Made by a program: the position numbers and the translations under genes. A stretch of 33,753 nt of DNA from Paracoccaceae bacterium (GTDB lineage Bacteria; Pseudomonadota; Alphaproteobacteria; Rhodobacterales; Rhodobacteraceae). Within the stretch, counting starts at the first letter, position 1. Every line of letters starts with the position of its first letter. Where the stretch lies: positions 1 to 33,753 of the forward strand of contig RFZI01000008.1 in NCBI GenBank assembly GCA_009920775.1, in the 5' to 3' direction. Under the pieces are notes generated by a model, which made no database searches, was not told the origin of the DNA, and was given only the letters and a program-made list of their open reading frames with translations. Below are positions 6,786 through 15,807 of the stretch, in pieces.

Positions 6786-8486
6786 ATGAAGATACTATTT
6801 CTTGGCGATGTGATGGGGCGGGGCGGACGCGCTGCTGTGGAGCGTGAAATCCCGCGTCTGCGCGCGGCGTGGAAGCTCGATTTCGTCGTGGTGAACGGCG
6901 AAAATGCGACCGGCGGCATGGGCCTCAGCGCGGGCCACGCCAAGGCGATTCTCGATGCGGGGGCTGATGTGATAACCCTTGGCGATCATGCCTTCGACCA
7001 GAAGGATATGTTTGCCTATGTCGAGCAAGAGCCGCGCATCCTGCGCCCGCTCAACTATGCCAAGGCCGCACCGGGCAAAGGCGCGCGGGTGTTCAATGCC
7101 GCGGGGGGCCGCAAAGTGCTTGTCGCGCAGGTTCTGGGGCAGGTTTTCATGAAGCGGCCTTTCGACGATCCCTTCTCGGCCATCGACGGCGTTCTGCGGC
7201 AATACCCGCTGGGCGGCCTCGTGCAGGCGAGCCTCGTCGATATGCATTGCGAGGCGACCTCCGAGAAAATGGCGATGGGCCATTTCTGCGACGGGCGGGC
7301 AAGCGTGGTGGTGGGCACCCACACCCATGTGCCCACGGGTGACGCAATGATCCTGCCGGGCGGCACGGCCTATCAGACCGACGCAGGCATGTGCGGCGAT
7401 TATCATTCGGTGATCGGCATGAAGAAAGACGAGCCGATGCGCCGCTTCGTCACCGGCATGGCGAAAGAGCGGTTTGAACCGGCGATGGGCGAGGTGACTG
7501 TCTCTGGCCTCTATATAGATGGTGCGCCAAGGCGGGCGTCTGGCCGCCGCGGGGCCAGCATGAACCGCAACCTCACCCTGTTTCTGCTGCTGGGCGCCGT
7601 AGGGACGGGCTGGGGAAGCACGCAGGTTTTGGGCAAATGGGCGACTTCGACCGGCTATCAGCCCTTTGGCCTGATCTTCTGGCAATTCGTGATCGCCACA
7701 CTGGTTCTTGGCGGGATCGCTGTCGTGCGGGGGCGGAGCTTTCAGATCACAAAGCCTGCGATCCGTTTCGCGGTGGTGATCGCGATCATCGGCACGATCA
7801 TCCCGAATTTCACCTTTTACTGGGCGATCACGCGGCTGCCCGCGGGCATCATGTCGATCATCATCGCCGCCGTGCCGATGATGGCTTTCCCGATTGCGCT
7901 TCTCCTCGGCATGGACCGCTTCAGCTATGCCCGCCTCGCGGGCCTCTGCGCGGGGCTTCTCGGCGTTGCGCTGATCGCCTTGCCCGAGGCGAGCCTGCCC
8001 ACGGCGGCCATGGCTTTGGCCCTGCCGGTCGCTCTTTTGGGGCCGCTCTTCTATGCCTTCGAGTCCAACTTCGTTGCCTGGCACGGGACAGCGGGCCTCG
8101 GCGCAATACAGGCCATGGCGCTCTCGTCGGCCTTTGGCGTGGTGCTGACCCTGCCTTTGACCCTTGGCATGGGGCAGTGGATCAACCCCTTCGTCACCTT
8201 CGGTTTGGCCGAATGGTCGCTTGTCGCCACGGCGTCGATTCACGCCTTGGCCTATGCCACCTACGTCTGGATCGCCGGCGTGGCGGGGGCGGTCTTTGCC
8301 GCGCAAACGGCCTATATCGTCACGGGCAGCGGCATCCTCTGGGCGATGGTGCTTTTGGGCGAGCGCTATTCCGGCTGGGTCTGGGCCGCGCTCGGGGCAA
8401 TGATGGTGGGCGTTCTTCTCGTTCAACCGCGAAACGCGGACGGGGTTGAAGCTGCGGCCGATGCAGGCGAGACTCCGCATCAATAG
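6786..8486 (+). CDS. Apparent fusion: YmdB-type metallophosphoesterase (N) and EamA/DMT transporter (C)
   Basis: One 566-codon frame joins two unrelated proteins. Residues 1-244 are a TIGR00282/YmdB-family metallophosphoesterase with LFLGDVMGRGG, VNGENATGG, GDHAFDQ and VGTHTHVPTGD metal motifs. From residue 259 onward it is a ten-helix EamA/DMT transporter. The join is not a natural linker. Reading one frame over from base 7519 gives MVRQGGRLAAAGPA and then TGA at 7561-7563, which looks like the normal YmdB C-terminus, and that TGA overlaps the transporter ATG at 7560 as ATGA. I infer loss of roughly a dozen codons near 7517-7520 that shifted the frame and removed the stop. The true state may be two separate coupled genes; the fusion is probably an artefact or a mutation. 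Confidence 0.75.
   Translation: MKILFLGDVMGRGGRAAVEREIPRLRAAWKLDFVVVNGENATGGMGLSAGHAKAILDAGADVITLGDHAFDQKDMFAYVEQEPRILRPLNYAKAAPGKGARVFNAAGGRKVLVAQVLGQVFMKRPFDDPFSAIDGVLRQYPLGGLVQASLVDMHCEATSEKMAMGHFCDGRASVVVGTHTHVPTGDAMILPGGTAYQTDAGMCGDYHSVIGMKKDEPMRRFVTGMAKERFEPAMGEVTVSGLYIDGAPRRASGRRGASMNRNLTLFLLLGAVGTGWGSTQVLGKWATSTGYQPFGLIFWQFVIATLVLGGIAVVRGRSFQITKPAIRFAVVIAIIGTIIPNFTFYWAITRLPAGIMSIIIAAVPMMAFPIALLLGMDRFSYARLAGLCAGLLGVALIALPEASLPTAAMALALPVALLGPLFYAFESNFVAWHGTAGLGAIQAMALSSAFGVVLTLPLTLGMGQWINPFVTFGLAEWSLVATASIHALAYATYVWIAGVAGAVFAAQTAYIVTGSGILWAMVLLGERYSGWVWAALGAMMVGVLLVQPRNADGVEAAADAGETPHQ
7560..8486 (+). CDS. EamA-family DMT transporter (own start inside the fused frame)
   Basis: The ATG at 7560 would give a 308-residue inner-membrane protein starting MNRNLTLFLLLGAVGTGWGS, a normal EamA N-terminus. 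About ten hydrophobic helices follow in two repeated halves of five, with the typical central FYAFESNFVAWH region and a second-half WIAGVAGAVFAAQTAYIVTG helix. Such proteins export amino acids, metabolites or toxic analogues, but the substrate cannot be read from sequence. The start overlaps, in another frame, a stop that appears to be the original end of the YmdB-type gene, so I consider this the ancestral gene start. No strong ribosome binding site is present, consistent with translational coupling. Confidence 0.65.
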   Translation: MNRNLTLFLLLGAVGTGWGSTQVLGKWATSTGYQPFGLIFWQFVIATLVLGGIAVVRGRSFQITKPAIRFAVVIAIIGTIIPNFTFYWAITRLPAGIMSIIIAAVPMMAFPIALLLGMDRFSYARLAGLCAGLLGVALIALPEASLPTAAMALALPVALLGPLFYAFESNFVAWHGTAGLGAIQAMALSSAFGVVLTLPLTLGMGQWINPFVTFGLAEWSLVATASIHALAYATYVWIAGVAGAVFAAQTAYIVTGSGILWAMVLLGERYSGWVWAALGAMMVGVLLVQPRNADGVEAAADAGETPHQ

Positions 8487-8500
8487 TCGCGGGTGGTTTC

Positions 8501-10260
8501 ATGTTCGAGTTTCTCTCCCTTGGTCAGTCCGCTCAGGCGATCCTCGCGCTCGTCGTCGTGGCGGCCATGTTCGTCCTCTTCCTGCGCGAGGCGCTGCCGA
8601 CCGAGGTCGTGGCGATCCTCGGGGTGGCGGTTCTCCTGATCTCGGGCGCTTTGCCCTATGAGGCGGCGGTCTCGGTCCTGTCGAACCCCGCGCCTTGGAC
8701 CATCGCTGCGATGTTTATCGTCATGGGGGCGCTGGTGCGGACCGGTTCACTCGACCGGCTGACGAAATTCGCCAACCGCTCGGCCAAGACCCAACCCAAG
8801 CTCGCGGTCGCGGGGGTTCTGGCCTTTGTCGTCGTCGCCTCGGCCTTCATGAACAACACGCCCGTGGTGGTGGTGATGATCCCCGTGGTGGTGCAGCTGT
8901 CGCGGACCCTCGGCATCACCGCGTCGCGCCTCCTGATCCCGCTCAGCTATGCGGCGATCATGGGGGGCACGCTGACGCTCATCGGCACCTCGACCAACCT
9001 TCTCGTCGATGGTGTGGCGCGGGCGCGGGGGCTTGAAGCCTTCTCGATCTTCGAGGTGACGCCTATTGGCCTCGCTGTCGTCGCTTGGGGGATGATCTAT
9101 CTGCGCTTCGTCGGCCCGCGCCTTCTGCCTGACCGCGACAGCATGGCGACGCTCCTCTCCGACCGCTCGAAGATGCGCTTCTTCACCGAAGTCGTGATCC
9201 CCGCCGACAGCAGCCTGATCGACCGTCAGGTGACGGGCGTTGAGCTCTTCAAGCGCGATGGCGTGCGCCTCATCGACGTGGTCCGCGCCGAGGTCTCGCT
9301 GCGGCGCGATCTGTCGGCGGTGACGCTCAGGGCCGGCGACAGGGTCGTCGTCCGCACCCAGATGGCCGAGCTTTTGAGCCTTCAGCAGGACAAGAACCTG
9401 CGCCCCGTCGATCAGGTTTCGTCGGTCGAAACAACGACGGTCGAGGTTCTGATCTCGCCCGGATGCAAGATGATCGGGCGGCGGCTCGGGGATATGCGCC
9501 TGCGGCGGAGCTATGGCGTCTATACCCTCGCGGTGCACCGCCGCGACAAGAACATCGGCCGCCAGATCGACGATCTGATCGTGCGGGTAGGCGATACGCT
9601 GCTTCTCGAGGGATCGCCCGAGGATATCCAGCGCCTTGCCTCTCCGAACCCTCGGATCGCGCCTATCGCCGCGCCCATGCCCCGATCGCGATTGCCTCGC
9701 TGGTGGGCATCGTCGTTCTGGCCGCGCTGGGCGTCGCGCCTATTCTCCTCTTGGCGGTTCTTGCGGTCGCCGTGGTGCTCGGCACCCGCTGCATCGACGC
9801 GGAAGAGGCCTTCGGCTTTGTCGACGGGCGGCTGCTGGCGCTGATCTTCTCCATGCTCGCCGTGGGGGCGGCCTTGGAAAGTACGGGCGCTGTGTCGATG
9901 ATCGTCGAAGGCGTCTCGCCGGCTTTGGGCGCGTTGCCTCCCTTCCTGGTGGTCTGGGCCGTCTATCTCGTGACGTCGATCCTGACCGAGCTTGTCTCCA
10001 ACAACGCGGTCGCCGTGGTCGTCACCCCCATCGCCATCGGCCTCGCCACGGCGCTGGGCATCGACCCGCGGCCCTTGGTTGTCGCCGTGATGGTCGCCGC
10101 TTCGGCGAGTTTTGCCACGCCCGTGGGCTATCAGACCAATACGCTGGTCTATGGCCCCGGAGGCTACAAGTTCGTCGATTTCCTGCGGGTGGGCATTCCC
10201 CTGAACCTGACCATGGGCCTCTTGGTCTCCGCTCTAATCCCCTTCGTCTGGCCGCTCTAG
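8501..10260 (+). pseudogene. SLC13-family permease with TrkA-C domains, frameshifted
   Basis: Frame one from ATG 8501 encodes an N-terminal membrane half (SAFMNNTPVVVVMIPVV and GGTLTLIGTSTNLLV, typical SLC13/DASS re-entrant motifs) and two TrkA-C-like regulatory domains, ending natively at about base 9640 (RLA). The C-terminal membrane half continues in another frame, with LSEPSDRAYRR from 9640, then ELVSNNAVAVVVTP and ATPVGYQTNTLVYGPGGYKF up to the stop at 10260. Together they make one permease of about 590 residues. I infer loss of a short segment around 9638-9641 that shifted the frame. Without it this would be an inner-membrane anion or dicarboxylate/sulfate-type transporter; the substrate is unknown. 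It converges with a paralogue ending 4 bases away. Confidence 0.8.
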
Positions 10261-10264
10261 ACGC

Positions 10265-12046
10265 TCATAAAGGCCAAAACACGAGGATCGCCGGGATCGA
10301 GACGGCGATCACGAGGATTTCCAAGGGCAGCCCCATCGGCCAATAGTCGGAGAAGCGATAGCCGCCGGGGCCGAGGATCAGGGTGTTGTTCTTGTGACCG
10401 ATGGGCGTGAGAAACGCGCAGGAGGCGGCGACGGCCACGGCCATCAGGAACGGATCGGGCGAGACGCCGAGGCTTTGCGCCATCTCGATGCCTACGGGGG
10501 CCGCGACGATGGCGGTGGCGGTGTTGTTGAGCACGTCCGAGAGGGTCATCGTGACGACCATCAGGACGGTCAGCACCGCCCATGCGGGCCAGCCTTGGGT
10601 GAGACCGACGAGCGAGGAGGCGATGAGTTCGGTCCCGCCCGAGGTTTCGAGAGCGGCGCCCAAGGGGATCATCGAGCCCAAGAGGACGACCACGGGCCAT
10701 TCGATGTGGCTGTAGAGCTCCGAGAGCGGCAGGATGCCGAACAGCACATAGCCGACAACGACGATCCCAAGCGTCACGGGCAGGTAGATGAGGCCGACGC
10801 TTGCCGCCAGAACGGCGGCGGCGAAAAGGCCGATGGCGAGCCAGACCTTCTTGTCGGCCGTCACGGCAAGGCCACGGTCGGCCAAGGCGAGGCAGCCGAG
10901 CCATTCGACGATCTCGGGCGAGCGATCCTTGGGGGTCAGCAGCAAGAGGATATCGCCGGGCCGGATCACCGTTTTGCGCATCTGGGTGCGGATTTGCCGG
11001 CCCCGCCGCGAGATGCCGAGAAGGACGGTGTTCTGCCGTCAGGCCAGACCGATCGCCTCAGCCGTCTTGCCCGCGATCCGCGCGCCATCGGGCACGACAA
11101 CCTCAGTAAGCGCCATGCCTGCCGCCGCCGCCTTGGGCGCATCGCCATTCTTCTTACCGCTGATCTTGAGGCCGAGGGCGGCGCGAAACTCGTCAAGCGC
11201 CTCGGGCGCGGCTTCGATCACGATGTGGTCGGATGCTTTCAACTCGGCATTGGCCGAGGTGCCATAGCGCCGCTTGCCGCCGCGAATGAGGCCGAGAATG
11301 GCCACGTCGGCCTTGTCGGCCTCGGGGTAGATCTCCGACAGGCGCTTGCCGATGAGCGTGCTGCCGCGCGGGATCGACAGCTCGGCGATATAGTCGGCAT
11401 ATTCCGCCATTGGATCGCCCTGAAGGCCCGGCCCGTCGCGCTGGGGGATCAGGCGCCAGCCGATGAGGGCCACGAAGATGAGCCCCGCAACGGCGGTGAG
11501 GCCGCCCACGGGCAGGAAATCGAACATCGCGAAGGGCTCGCCCAAAGCCTCTCCCCGATAGGCGGCGATGATGATGTTGGGGGGCGTGCCAATGAGCGTC
11601 GCCATGCCGCCTAGGATGGTGGCAAAGGACAAAGGCATGAGCGTCAGCCCCGCGGCACGCCCCGCCTTGCGGGCGCTCTGGATATCGAGGGGCATCAAGA
11701 GGGCGAGCGCCGCGACGTTGTTCATAAAGGCCGAGAGGACCCCGCCGATGCCGCCCATGAGCGTGACATGGGCGCCGAGGCTGCGGCTGGAATCGACGAG
11801 TGTACGGGTGATGAGAAGAACCGCGCCCGAGCGCACCAGACCCGCCGACACGACCAGCACCAAAGCCACGACAAGCGTCGCCGGATGGCCGAACCCGTCG
11901 AAGGCGTGTTTGGTCTCGACCACGCCGAGGACCACCCCGAGCATCAGCGCGGCAAAAGCCACGAGGTCATAGCGGAAGCGCCCCCAAAGCATCATTCCGA
12001 AGACGACGGCAAAGAGGGTGAAGAGGACGATCTGATCCTGTGTCAT
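10265..12046 (-). pseudogene. SLC13-family permease with TrkA-C domains, interrupted by an in-frame TGA
   Basis: Read from ATG at 12046, this encodes [20 protein letters not shown], an N-terminal membrane half with SAFMNNVAALALLMP and GGMATLIGTPPNII, and two TrkA-C-like domains. A TGA at 11041-11039 interrupts the second TrkA-C domain after EAIGLA. The same frame then continues as RQNTVLLGISRRGRQIRTQM and a complete C-terminal half with DVLNNTATAIVAAPVG and LTPIGHKNNTLILGPGGYRF, up to 10265. A single change (TGG or CGA to TGA) explains it, so the full product would be 593 residues. It is a paralogue of the convergent permease next to it. Alternative views are a sequencing error or two separately translated fragments with restart at ATG 10981. 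Confidence 0.8.
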
Positions 12047-12170
12047 GCCGCCACTATCACCGATCCCCGTCGCCGCCTCCAACCCTTTCCTTGCGGGGAT
12101 TGCATCGCCCCGCGCCCTTGGGCTATTGACGCGCGACTCCGCTAAGCAGAACGAGACGCACGAGGTTATC

Positions 12171-12884
12171 ATGGCCGGCCACTCAAAATGGGCAAACATC
12201 CAGCACCGCAAAGGCCGCCAGGATGCCGCCCGGTCGAAACTCTTCTCCAAACTCTCGAAAGAGATCACCGTCGCCGCCAAGATGGGCGACCCCGATCCCG
12301 AGAAGAACCCGCGCCTGCGCCTTGCCGTGAAGGCCGCCCGTTCGCAGTCGATGCCGAAGGACGTGATCGACCGCGCCATCAAGAAATCGCAGGCGGGCGA
12401 CGCGGCGGACTATACCGAGATCCGCTATGAGGGCTATGGCCCCAATGGCATCGCCATCATCGTCGAGGCGCTGACCGACAATATCAACCGCACTGCCTCG
12501 AACGTGCGGTCCTATTTCACCAAATCGGGCGGCAACCTCGGCACCACCGGTTCGGTCAGTTTCATGTTCGACCGCGTGGGCGAGATCACCTACGGCCCCG
12601 AAGCGGGCGACGCCGACACCGTGATGATGGCGGCCATCGAAGCGGGCGCCGACGATGTGGAAAGCGACGACGAGGGTCACTGGATCTATTGCGGCGACAC
12701 TTCGCTCAACGAGGTGTCTGAGGCGCTCGAAGGCGAATTGGGCGAGGCCAAGGAAGCCAAGCTCATCTGGAAGCCGCAGAGCCGCACGAACGTCGATCTC
12801 GAGACCGCGCAGAAGCTGATGCGCCTCATTGACACGCTCGAGGAGGCATCCTCTGGATGGTGGCGACGGGCCTTAATTTCGTGA
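12171..12884 (+). CDS. YebC/PmpR-family protein, C-terminus altered
   Basis: Starts with the family hallmark [19 protein letters not shown] and continues through [44 protein letters not shown] and [14 protein letters not shown]. YebC proteins bind DNA and have been described as transcription regulators and, more recently, as factors that relieve ribosome stalling at proline-rich stretches. Native sequence ends near residue 225 (LIDTLEE, base 12845). The last dozen residues, [12 protein letters not shown], are not YebC-like but are the out-of-frame reading of the following transporter gene. Normal members are about 246 residues and end in an acidic segment plus a final strand, so the true tail is missing. 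The ATG at 12171 has GAGG upstream. Confidence 0.88.
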   Translation: MAGHSKWANIQHRKGRQDAARSKLFSKLSKEITVAAKMGDPDPEKNPRLRLAVKAARSQSMPKDVIDRAIKKSQAGDAADYTEIRYEGYGPNGIAIIVEALTDNINRTASNVRSYFTKSGGNLGTTGSVSFMFDRVGEITYGPEAGDADTVMMAAIEAGADDVESDDEGHWIYCGDTSLNEVSEALEGELGEAKEAKLIWKPQSRTNVDLETAQKLMRLIDTLEEASSGWWRRALIS

Positions 12885-13705
12885 TGGTCACGGCACTTGT
12901 GAAACACGTTGGGGCAGGGGTTCCGGCGGCGGAAGCGGCGTTTCTGCGCTATGGCCTCGGTCTTGTGTTCCTCTTGCCGATGATCCGGCCGATCCTGCGG
13001 GCGCATCTGACCTCGCGTCAGGTAAAGCTCTTCGCGGCGCGCGGCGTCGTGCATACGCTGGCGGTGATCCTGTGGTTCTTTGCCATGGCGCGGATCCCTT
13101 TGGCCGAGGTGACAGCGCTTAATTATCTCAGCCCGGTCTATACGACCCTCGGCGCGGCGATCTTTCTTGGCGACAAGCTACAGATGCGGCGGATCGCGGC
13201 GATTGTCGTGGCGCTTATCGGCGCCCTCATCATCCTGCGCCCCGGCGCGCGCGAGATCATGCCGGGCCATATCGCCATGCTTGGCACCGCCGCCTTCTTT
13301 GCCGCGAGCTATCTGATTGCCAAACGCCTGAGCGACGATCTCTCGCCCACGGTCGTTGTGGGGATGCTCTCGGTCACAGTGACCATCGGCCTCGCCCCCT
13401 TTGCCGCCGCCGTCTGGGTGACGCCCACGCTCGAACAATGCGGCTGGCTGTTTCTCGTCGCCTGTTTCGCCACGGCAGGCCACTACACCATGACGCTCGC
13501 CTTCCGCGCCGCCCCCCTTTCAGTCACCCAGCCCGTGACCTTTCTCCAGCTCGTCTGGTCGGTCAGTATCGGCGCGCTCTTCTTTGGCGAGCCTGCCGAT
13601 CATTGGGTGATCACTGGCGGGGCGTTGATCATGGCGGCGGTGAGCTTTATCACCTGGCGCGAGGCGCGTTTACGGCGGAAACCACCGCCAGCGGTGGCGG
13701 GCTAA
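12857..13705 (+). CDS. EamA-family DMT transporter, 5'-truncated
   Basis: A 282-residue inner-membrane protein with about ten hydrophobic helices in two EamA repeats ([26 protein letters not shown], then [19 protein letters not shown], and [21 protein letters not shown] in the second half). Such proteins are metabolite or drug exporters; the substrate is unknown. The first ATG in this frame is 12857, but codons just upstream (GGC ATC CTC TGG, bases 12845-12856) read GILW, which belongs to the first helix of this family. The true start has therefore been lost where the gene abuts yebC, and the reading frame overlaps the altered yebC tail by 28 bases. No ribosome binding site is positioned for 12857. 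Confidence 0.75.
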   Translation: MVATGLNFVMVTALVKHVGAGVPAAEAAFLRYGLGLVFLLPMIRPILRAHLTSRQVKLFAARGVVHTLAVILWFFAMARIPLAEVTALNYLSPVYTTLGAAIFLGDKLQMRRIAAIVVALIGALIILRPGAREIMPGHIAMLGTAAFFAASYLIAKRLSDDLSPTVVVGMLSVTVTIGLAPFAAAVWVTPTLEQCGWLFLVACFATAGHYTMTLAFRAAPLSVTQPVTFLQLVWSVSIGALFFGEPADHWVITGGALIMAAVSFITWREARLRRKPPPAVAG

Positions 13706-13710
13706 GTTTT
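13682..13710 (+). terminator. Possible intrinsic terminator at the end of the EamA gene
   Basis: CCACCG at 13682-13687 pairs with CGGTGG at 13692-13697 (loop CCAG); TTTT follows at 13707-13710 after a 9-base gap that contains the stop codon. The gap makes this a weak candidate. It would separate the transporter transcript from the betI operon. Confidence 0.35.
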
Positions 13711-13712
13711 CA

Positions 13713-13734
13713 TTGATTGACGAGTCAATAAAAA
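13713..13734. promoter_or_regulatory. Probable BetI operator
   Basis: ATTGAC at 13716-13721 and GTCAAT at 13724-13729 form a perfect dyad with a GA spacer inside TTGATTGACGAGTCAATAAA. This resembles the E. coli bet operator as I recall it (TTGATTGGACGTTCAAT). It lies 45 bases upstream of betI, where BetI would repress the operon until choline is present. Confidence 0.7.
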
Positions 13735-13773
13735 CGCCCCTAGGGTGCCGCAATCCCTGATCGCGGAAGTCCG

Positions 13774-14355
13774 ATGCCGAAACTTGGAATGGAACCGATC
13801 CGGCGCGCCGCGCTGGTTGATGCGACGATCACCGAGATCGGCAAATCCGGCACGCTTGATGTAACCGTGAGCCAGATCGCCAAGCGGGCCGGGATGTCGT
13901 CGGCCTTGGCGCATCACTATTTGGGCTCGAAGGAGCAGATCTTCATCGCCGCCATGCGCCATACCCTGTCGCTCTACGGGGCGGGCGTGCGCGGCGCCTT
14001 GGCGATGGCGCAGGGTCCGCGCGGGCGGATAGAGGCGGTGATCCGGGCCGGCTTTTCGACGACCAACTTCCGGCGCGAGGTGGTGGCGGCGTGGCTCAAC
14101 TTCTACGTCCTCGCCCAGACGAACGCCGAGGCGCGGGCACTTCTTCTGATCTATCAAAACCGGATGCGATCGAACCTCGTGCATGATCTGCGACCTCTCG
14201 TCGGCGGTCGGGCCGAAGGAGCCGCCGAACGGATCGCCGGCCTTATCGACGGGCTCTACCTGCGTGAAGCATTGGGCCGCACCCTGCCGAGCGGTGACGA
14301 GGCCACGCGGCAGGTTCTCGAGGCGCTGGATCTGGAGATCGGAGCCGCGAAATGA
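13774..14355 (+). CDS. betI: Transcriptional repressor BetI (TetR family)
   Basis: A 193-residue TetR-type repressor. The N-terminal helix-turn-helix (TVSQIAKRAGMSSALAHHYL, about residues 31-50) and the starting MPKLGMEPIRRAALVDATI are characteristic of BetI. The C-terminal helical domain (AAWLNFYVLAQTNAEARALL, then AGLIDGLYLREAL) forms the choline-sensing and dimerisation part. In studied bacteria BetI represses choline-to-betaine genes and choline relieves this. A matching palindrome sits upstream at 13716-13729, so autoregulation is likely. Its stop lies just after the betC start (ATGA-type overlap at 14352-14355), so betI and betC are translationally coupled in one operon. Confidence 0.93.
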   Translation: MPKLGMEPIRRAALVDATITEIGKSGTLDVTVSQIAKRAGMSSALAHHYLGSKEQIFIAAMRHTLSLYGAGVRGALAMAQGPRGRIEAVIRAGFSTTNFRREVVAAWLNFYVLAQTNAEARALLLIYQNRMRSNLVHDLRPLVGGRAEGAAERIAGLIDGLYLREALGRTLPSGDEATRQVLEALDLEIGAAK

Positions 14356-15807
14356 CCGCCCCCAATATCCTGATCTTCATGGTCGACCAGCTGAACGGGA
14401 CGCTCTTTCCCGATGGCCCCGCCGACTGGCTCCATGCCCCCAACCTCAAACGCCTTGCCGCCCGCTCGGTGCGTTTCGCCAATACCTATACCGCCTCGCC
14501 CCTCTGCGCCCCGGCGCGGGCCTCGTTCATGTCGGGCCAGTTGCCGCGCCGGACCGGCGTTTATGACAATGCGGCCGAGTTCACCTCGTCCTTGCCCACC
14601 TATGCCCACCACCTGCGCCGCGCGGGCTATCAGACCTGCCTCTCGGGCAAGCGACATCTATCCCGCCGATTTCGGCTGGACGCCGGATTATCGCAAACCC
14701 GGCGAGCGGATCGACTGGTGGTATCACAATATGGGATCCGTCACCGGCGCAGGCGTGGCCGAGATCACCAACCAGCTCGAATATGATGACGAGGTGGAAT
14801 ATCACGCGGGCCGCAAGCTTTACGACCTCGCCCGCGGCCACGATCCGCGCCCGTGGTGCCTCACCGTCAGCTTTACCCACCCGCACGACCCCTATGTGGC
14901 CCGCCGCAAATACTGGGATCTCTATGCGGATTGCGCCCATCTCGACCCCGAGGTGCCGCCCATTCCCTATGCCGAGCAGGATCCGCACTCCAAGCGGCTT
15001 CTCGATAGCTGTGACCGTGACAAGTTTGACATCACCGACGAAGACGTACGCCGCTCGCGCCGCGCCTATTTCGCCAATATCTCCTATATCGACGACAAGA
15101 TCGGCGAGCTTCTGGATATCCTCGAACGCACGCGGCAGGAGGCGGTGATCCTCTTTGTCTCCGACCACGGCGATATGCTGGGCGAGCGGGGGATGTGGTT
15201 CAAGATGTCCTTCTTCGAAGGCTCGGCCCGCGTGCCCCTGATGATCGCCGCGCCGGGGCTCAAGGCGGGGCGGATCGACACGCCTGTATCCACGCTCGAT
15301 GTGACGCCAACGCTTGCCGACCTTGCGGGCATTTCGCTTGACGAGGTCTTGCCGTGGACCGATGGCGAGAGTCTTGTCGGCCTCGCTAAGGGCGAGGAGC
15401 GGACGACGCCGGTCGCCATGGAATACGCCGCCGAAGGCTCCTATGCGCCTTTGGTCGGCCTGCGCTATGGCAAGTGGAAATACACCCGCTGCGCCCTCGA
15501 TCCCGATCAGCTTTTCGACCTCGAGGCCGACCCGCAGGAGCTCCGCAACCTCGCGGGCGATCCGGCTCACAAAGGCACGCTCGACCAGCTCCGCGCCAAA
15601 TCCGAAGCGCGCTGGGATCTCGCCGCCTTCGACGCCGAGGTGCGGCAGAGCCAGGCCCGCCGCTGGGTCGTCTACGAGGCGCTGCGCAATGGCTCCTACT
15701 ACCCGTGGGACTATCAGCCGCTGCAGCAAGCATCCGAGCGCTATATGCGCAACCACATGAACCTCGACACGCTCGAGGGAAACCAACGCTTCCCAAGGGG
15801 CGAGTGA
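14352..15807 (+). pseudogene. betC: Choline-sulfatase BetC, frameshifted by an internal deletion
   Basis: BetC hydrolyses choline-O-sulfate to choline and sulfate. The first frame from ATG 14352 carries the N-terminal metal site (ILIFMVDQLNG) and the sulfatase signature CAPAR, with the formylglycine-forming Cys at residue 52, up to SGK (residue 100, base 14651). The remainder is in another frame: DIYPADFGWTPDYRKPGERI from 14653, WYHNMGSVTGAGVAEITNQL, TVSFTHPHDPY, SDHGDMLGERGMWFKMSF and a C-terminus typical of BetC. Family members have about 18 residues between these parts (a segment around GPDQLHGFEERL in relatives), so about 56 bases appear lost at 14649-14653. As given, the gene would make only a short truncated product. 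The stop overlaps the next start (TGATG). Confidence 0.85.

Noticed and set aside
6795-8483. A 562-codon minus-strand open frame opposite the ymdB-transporter region
   Set aside because: It mirrors the GC-rich third positions of the plus-strand genes, is full of His/Arg/Glu low-complexity sequence, and matches no family; the plus strand has clear protein families.
11039-11041. Recoding of TGA (selenocysteine or a TGA=Trp genetic code)
   Set aside because: Many other genes here end normally at TGA, including tight ATGA overlaps, and there is no sign of a selenocysteine element; a point mutation or error is simpler.
12126-12148. A yebC promoter from TTGACG and TAAGCA
   Set aside because: The spacer between the elements would be only about 11 bases, too short for a sigma-70 promoter.
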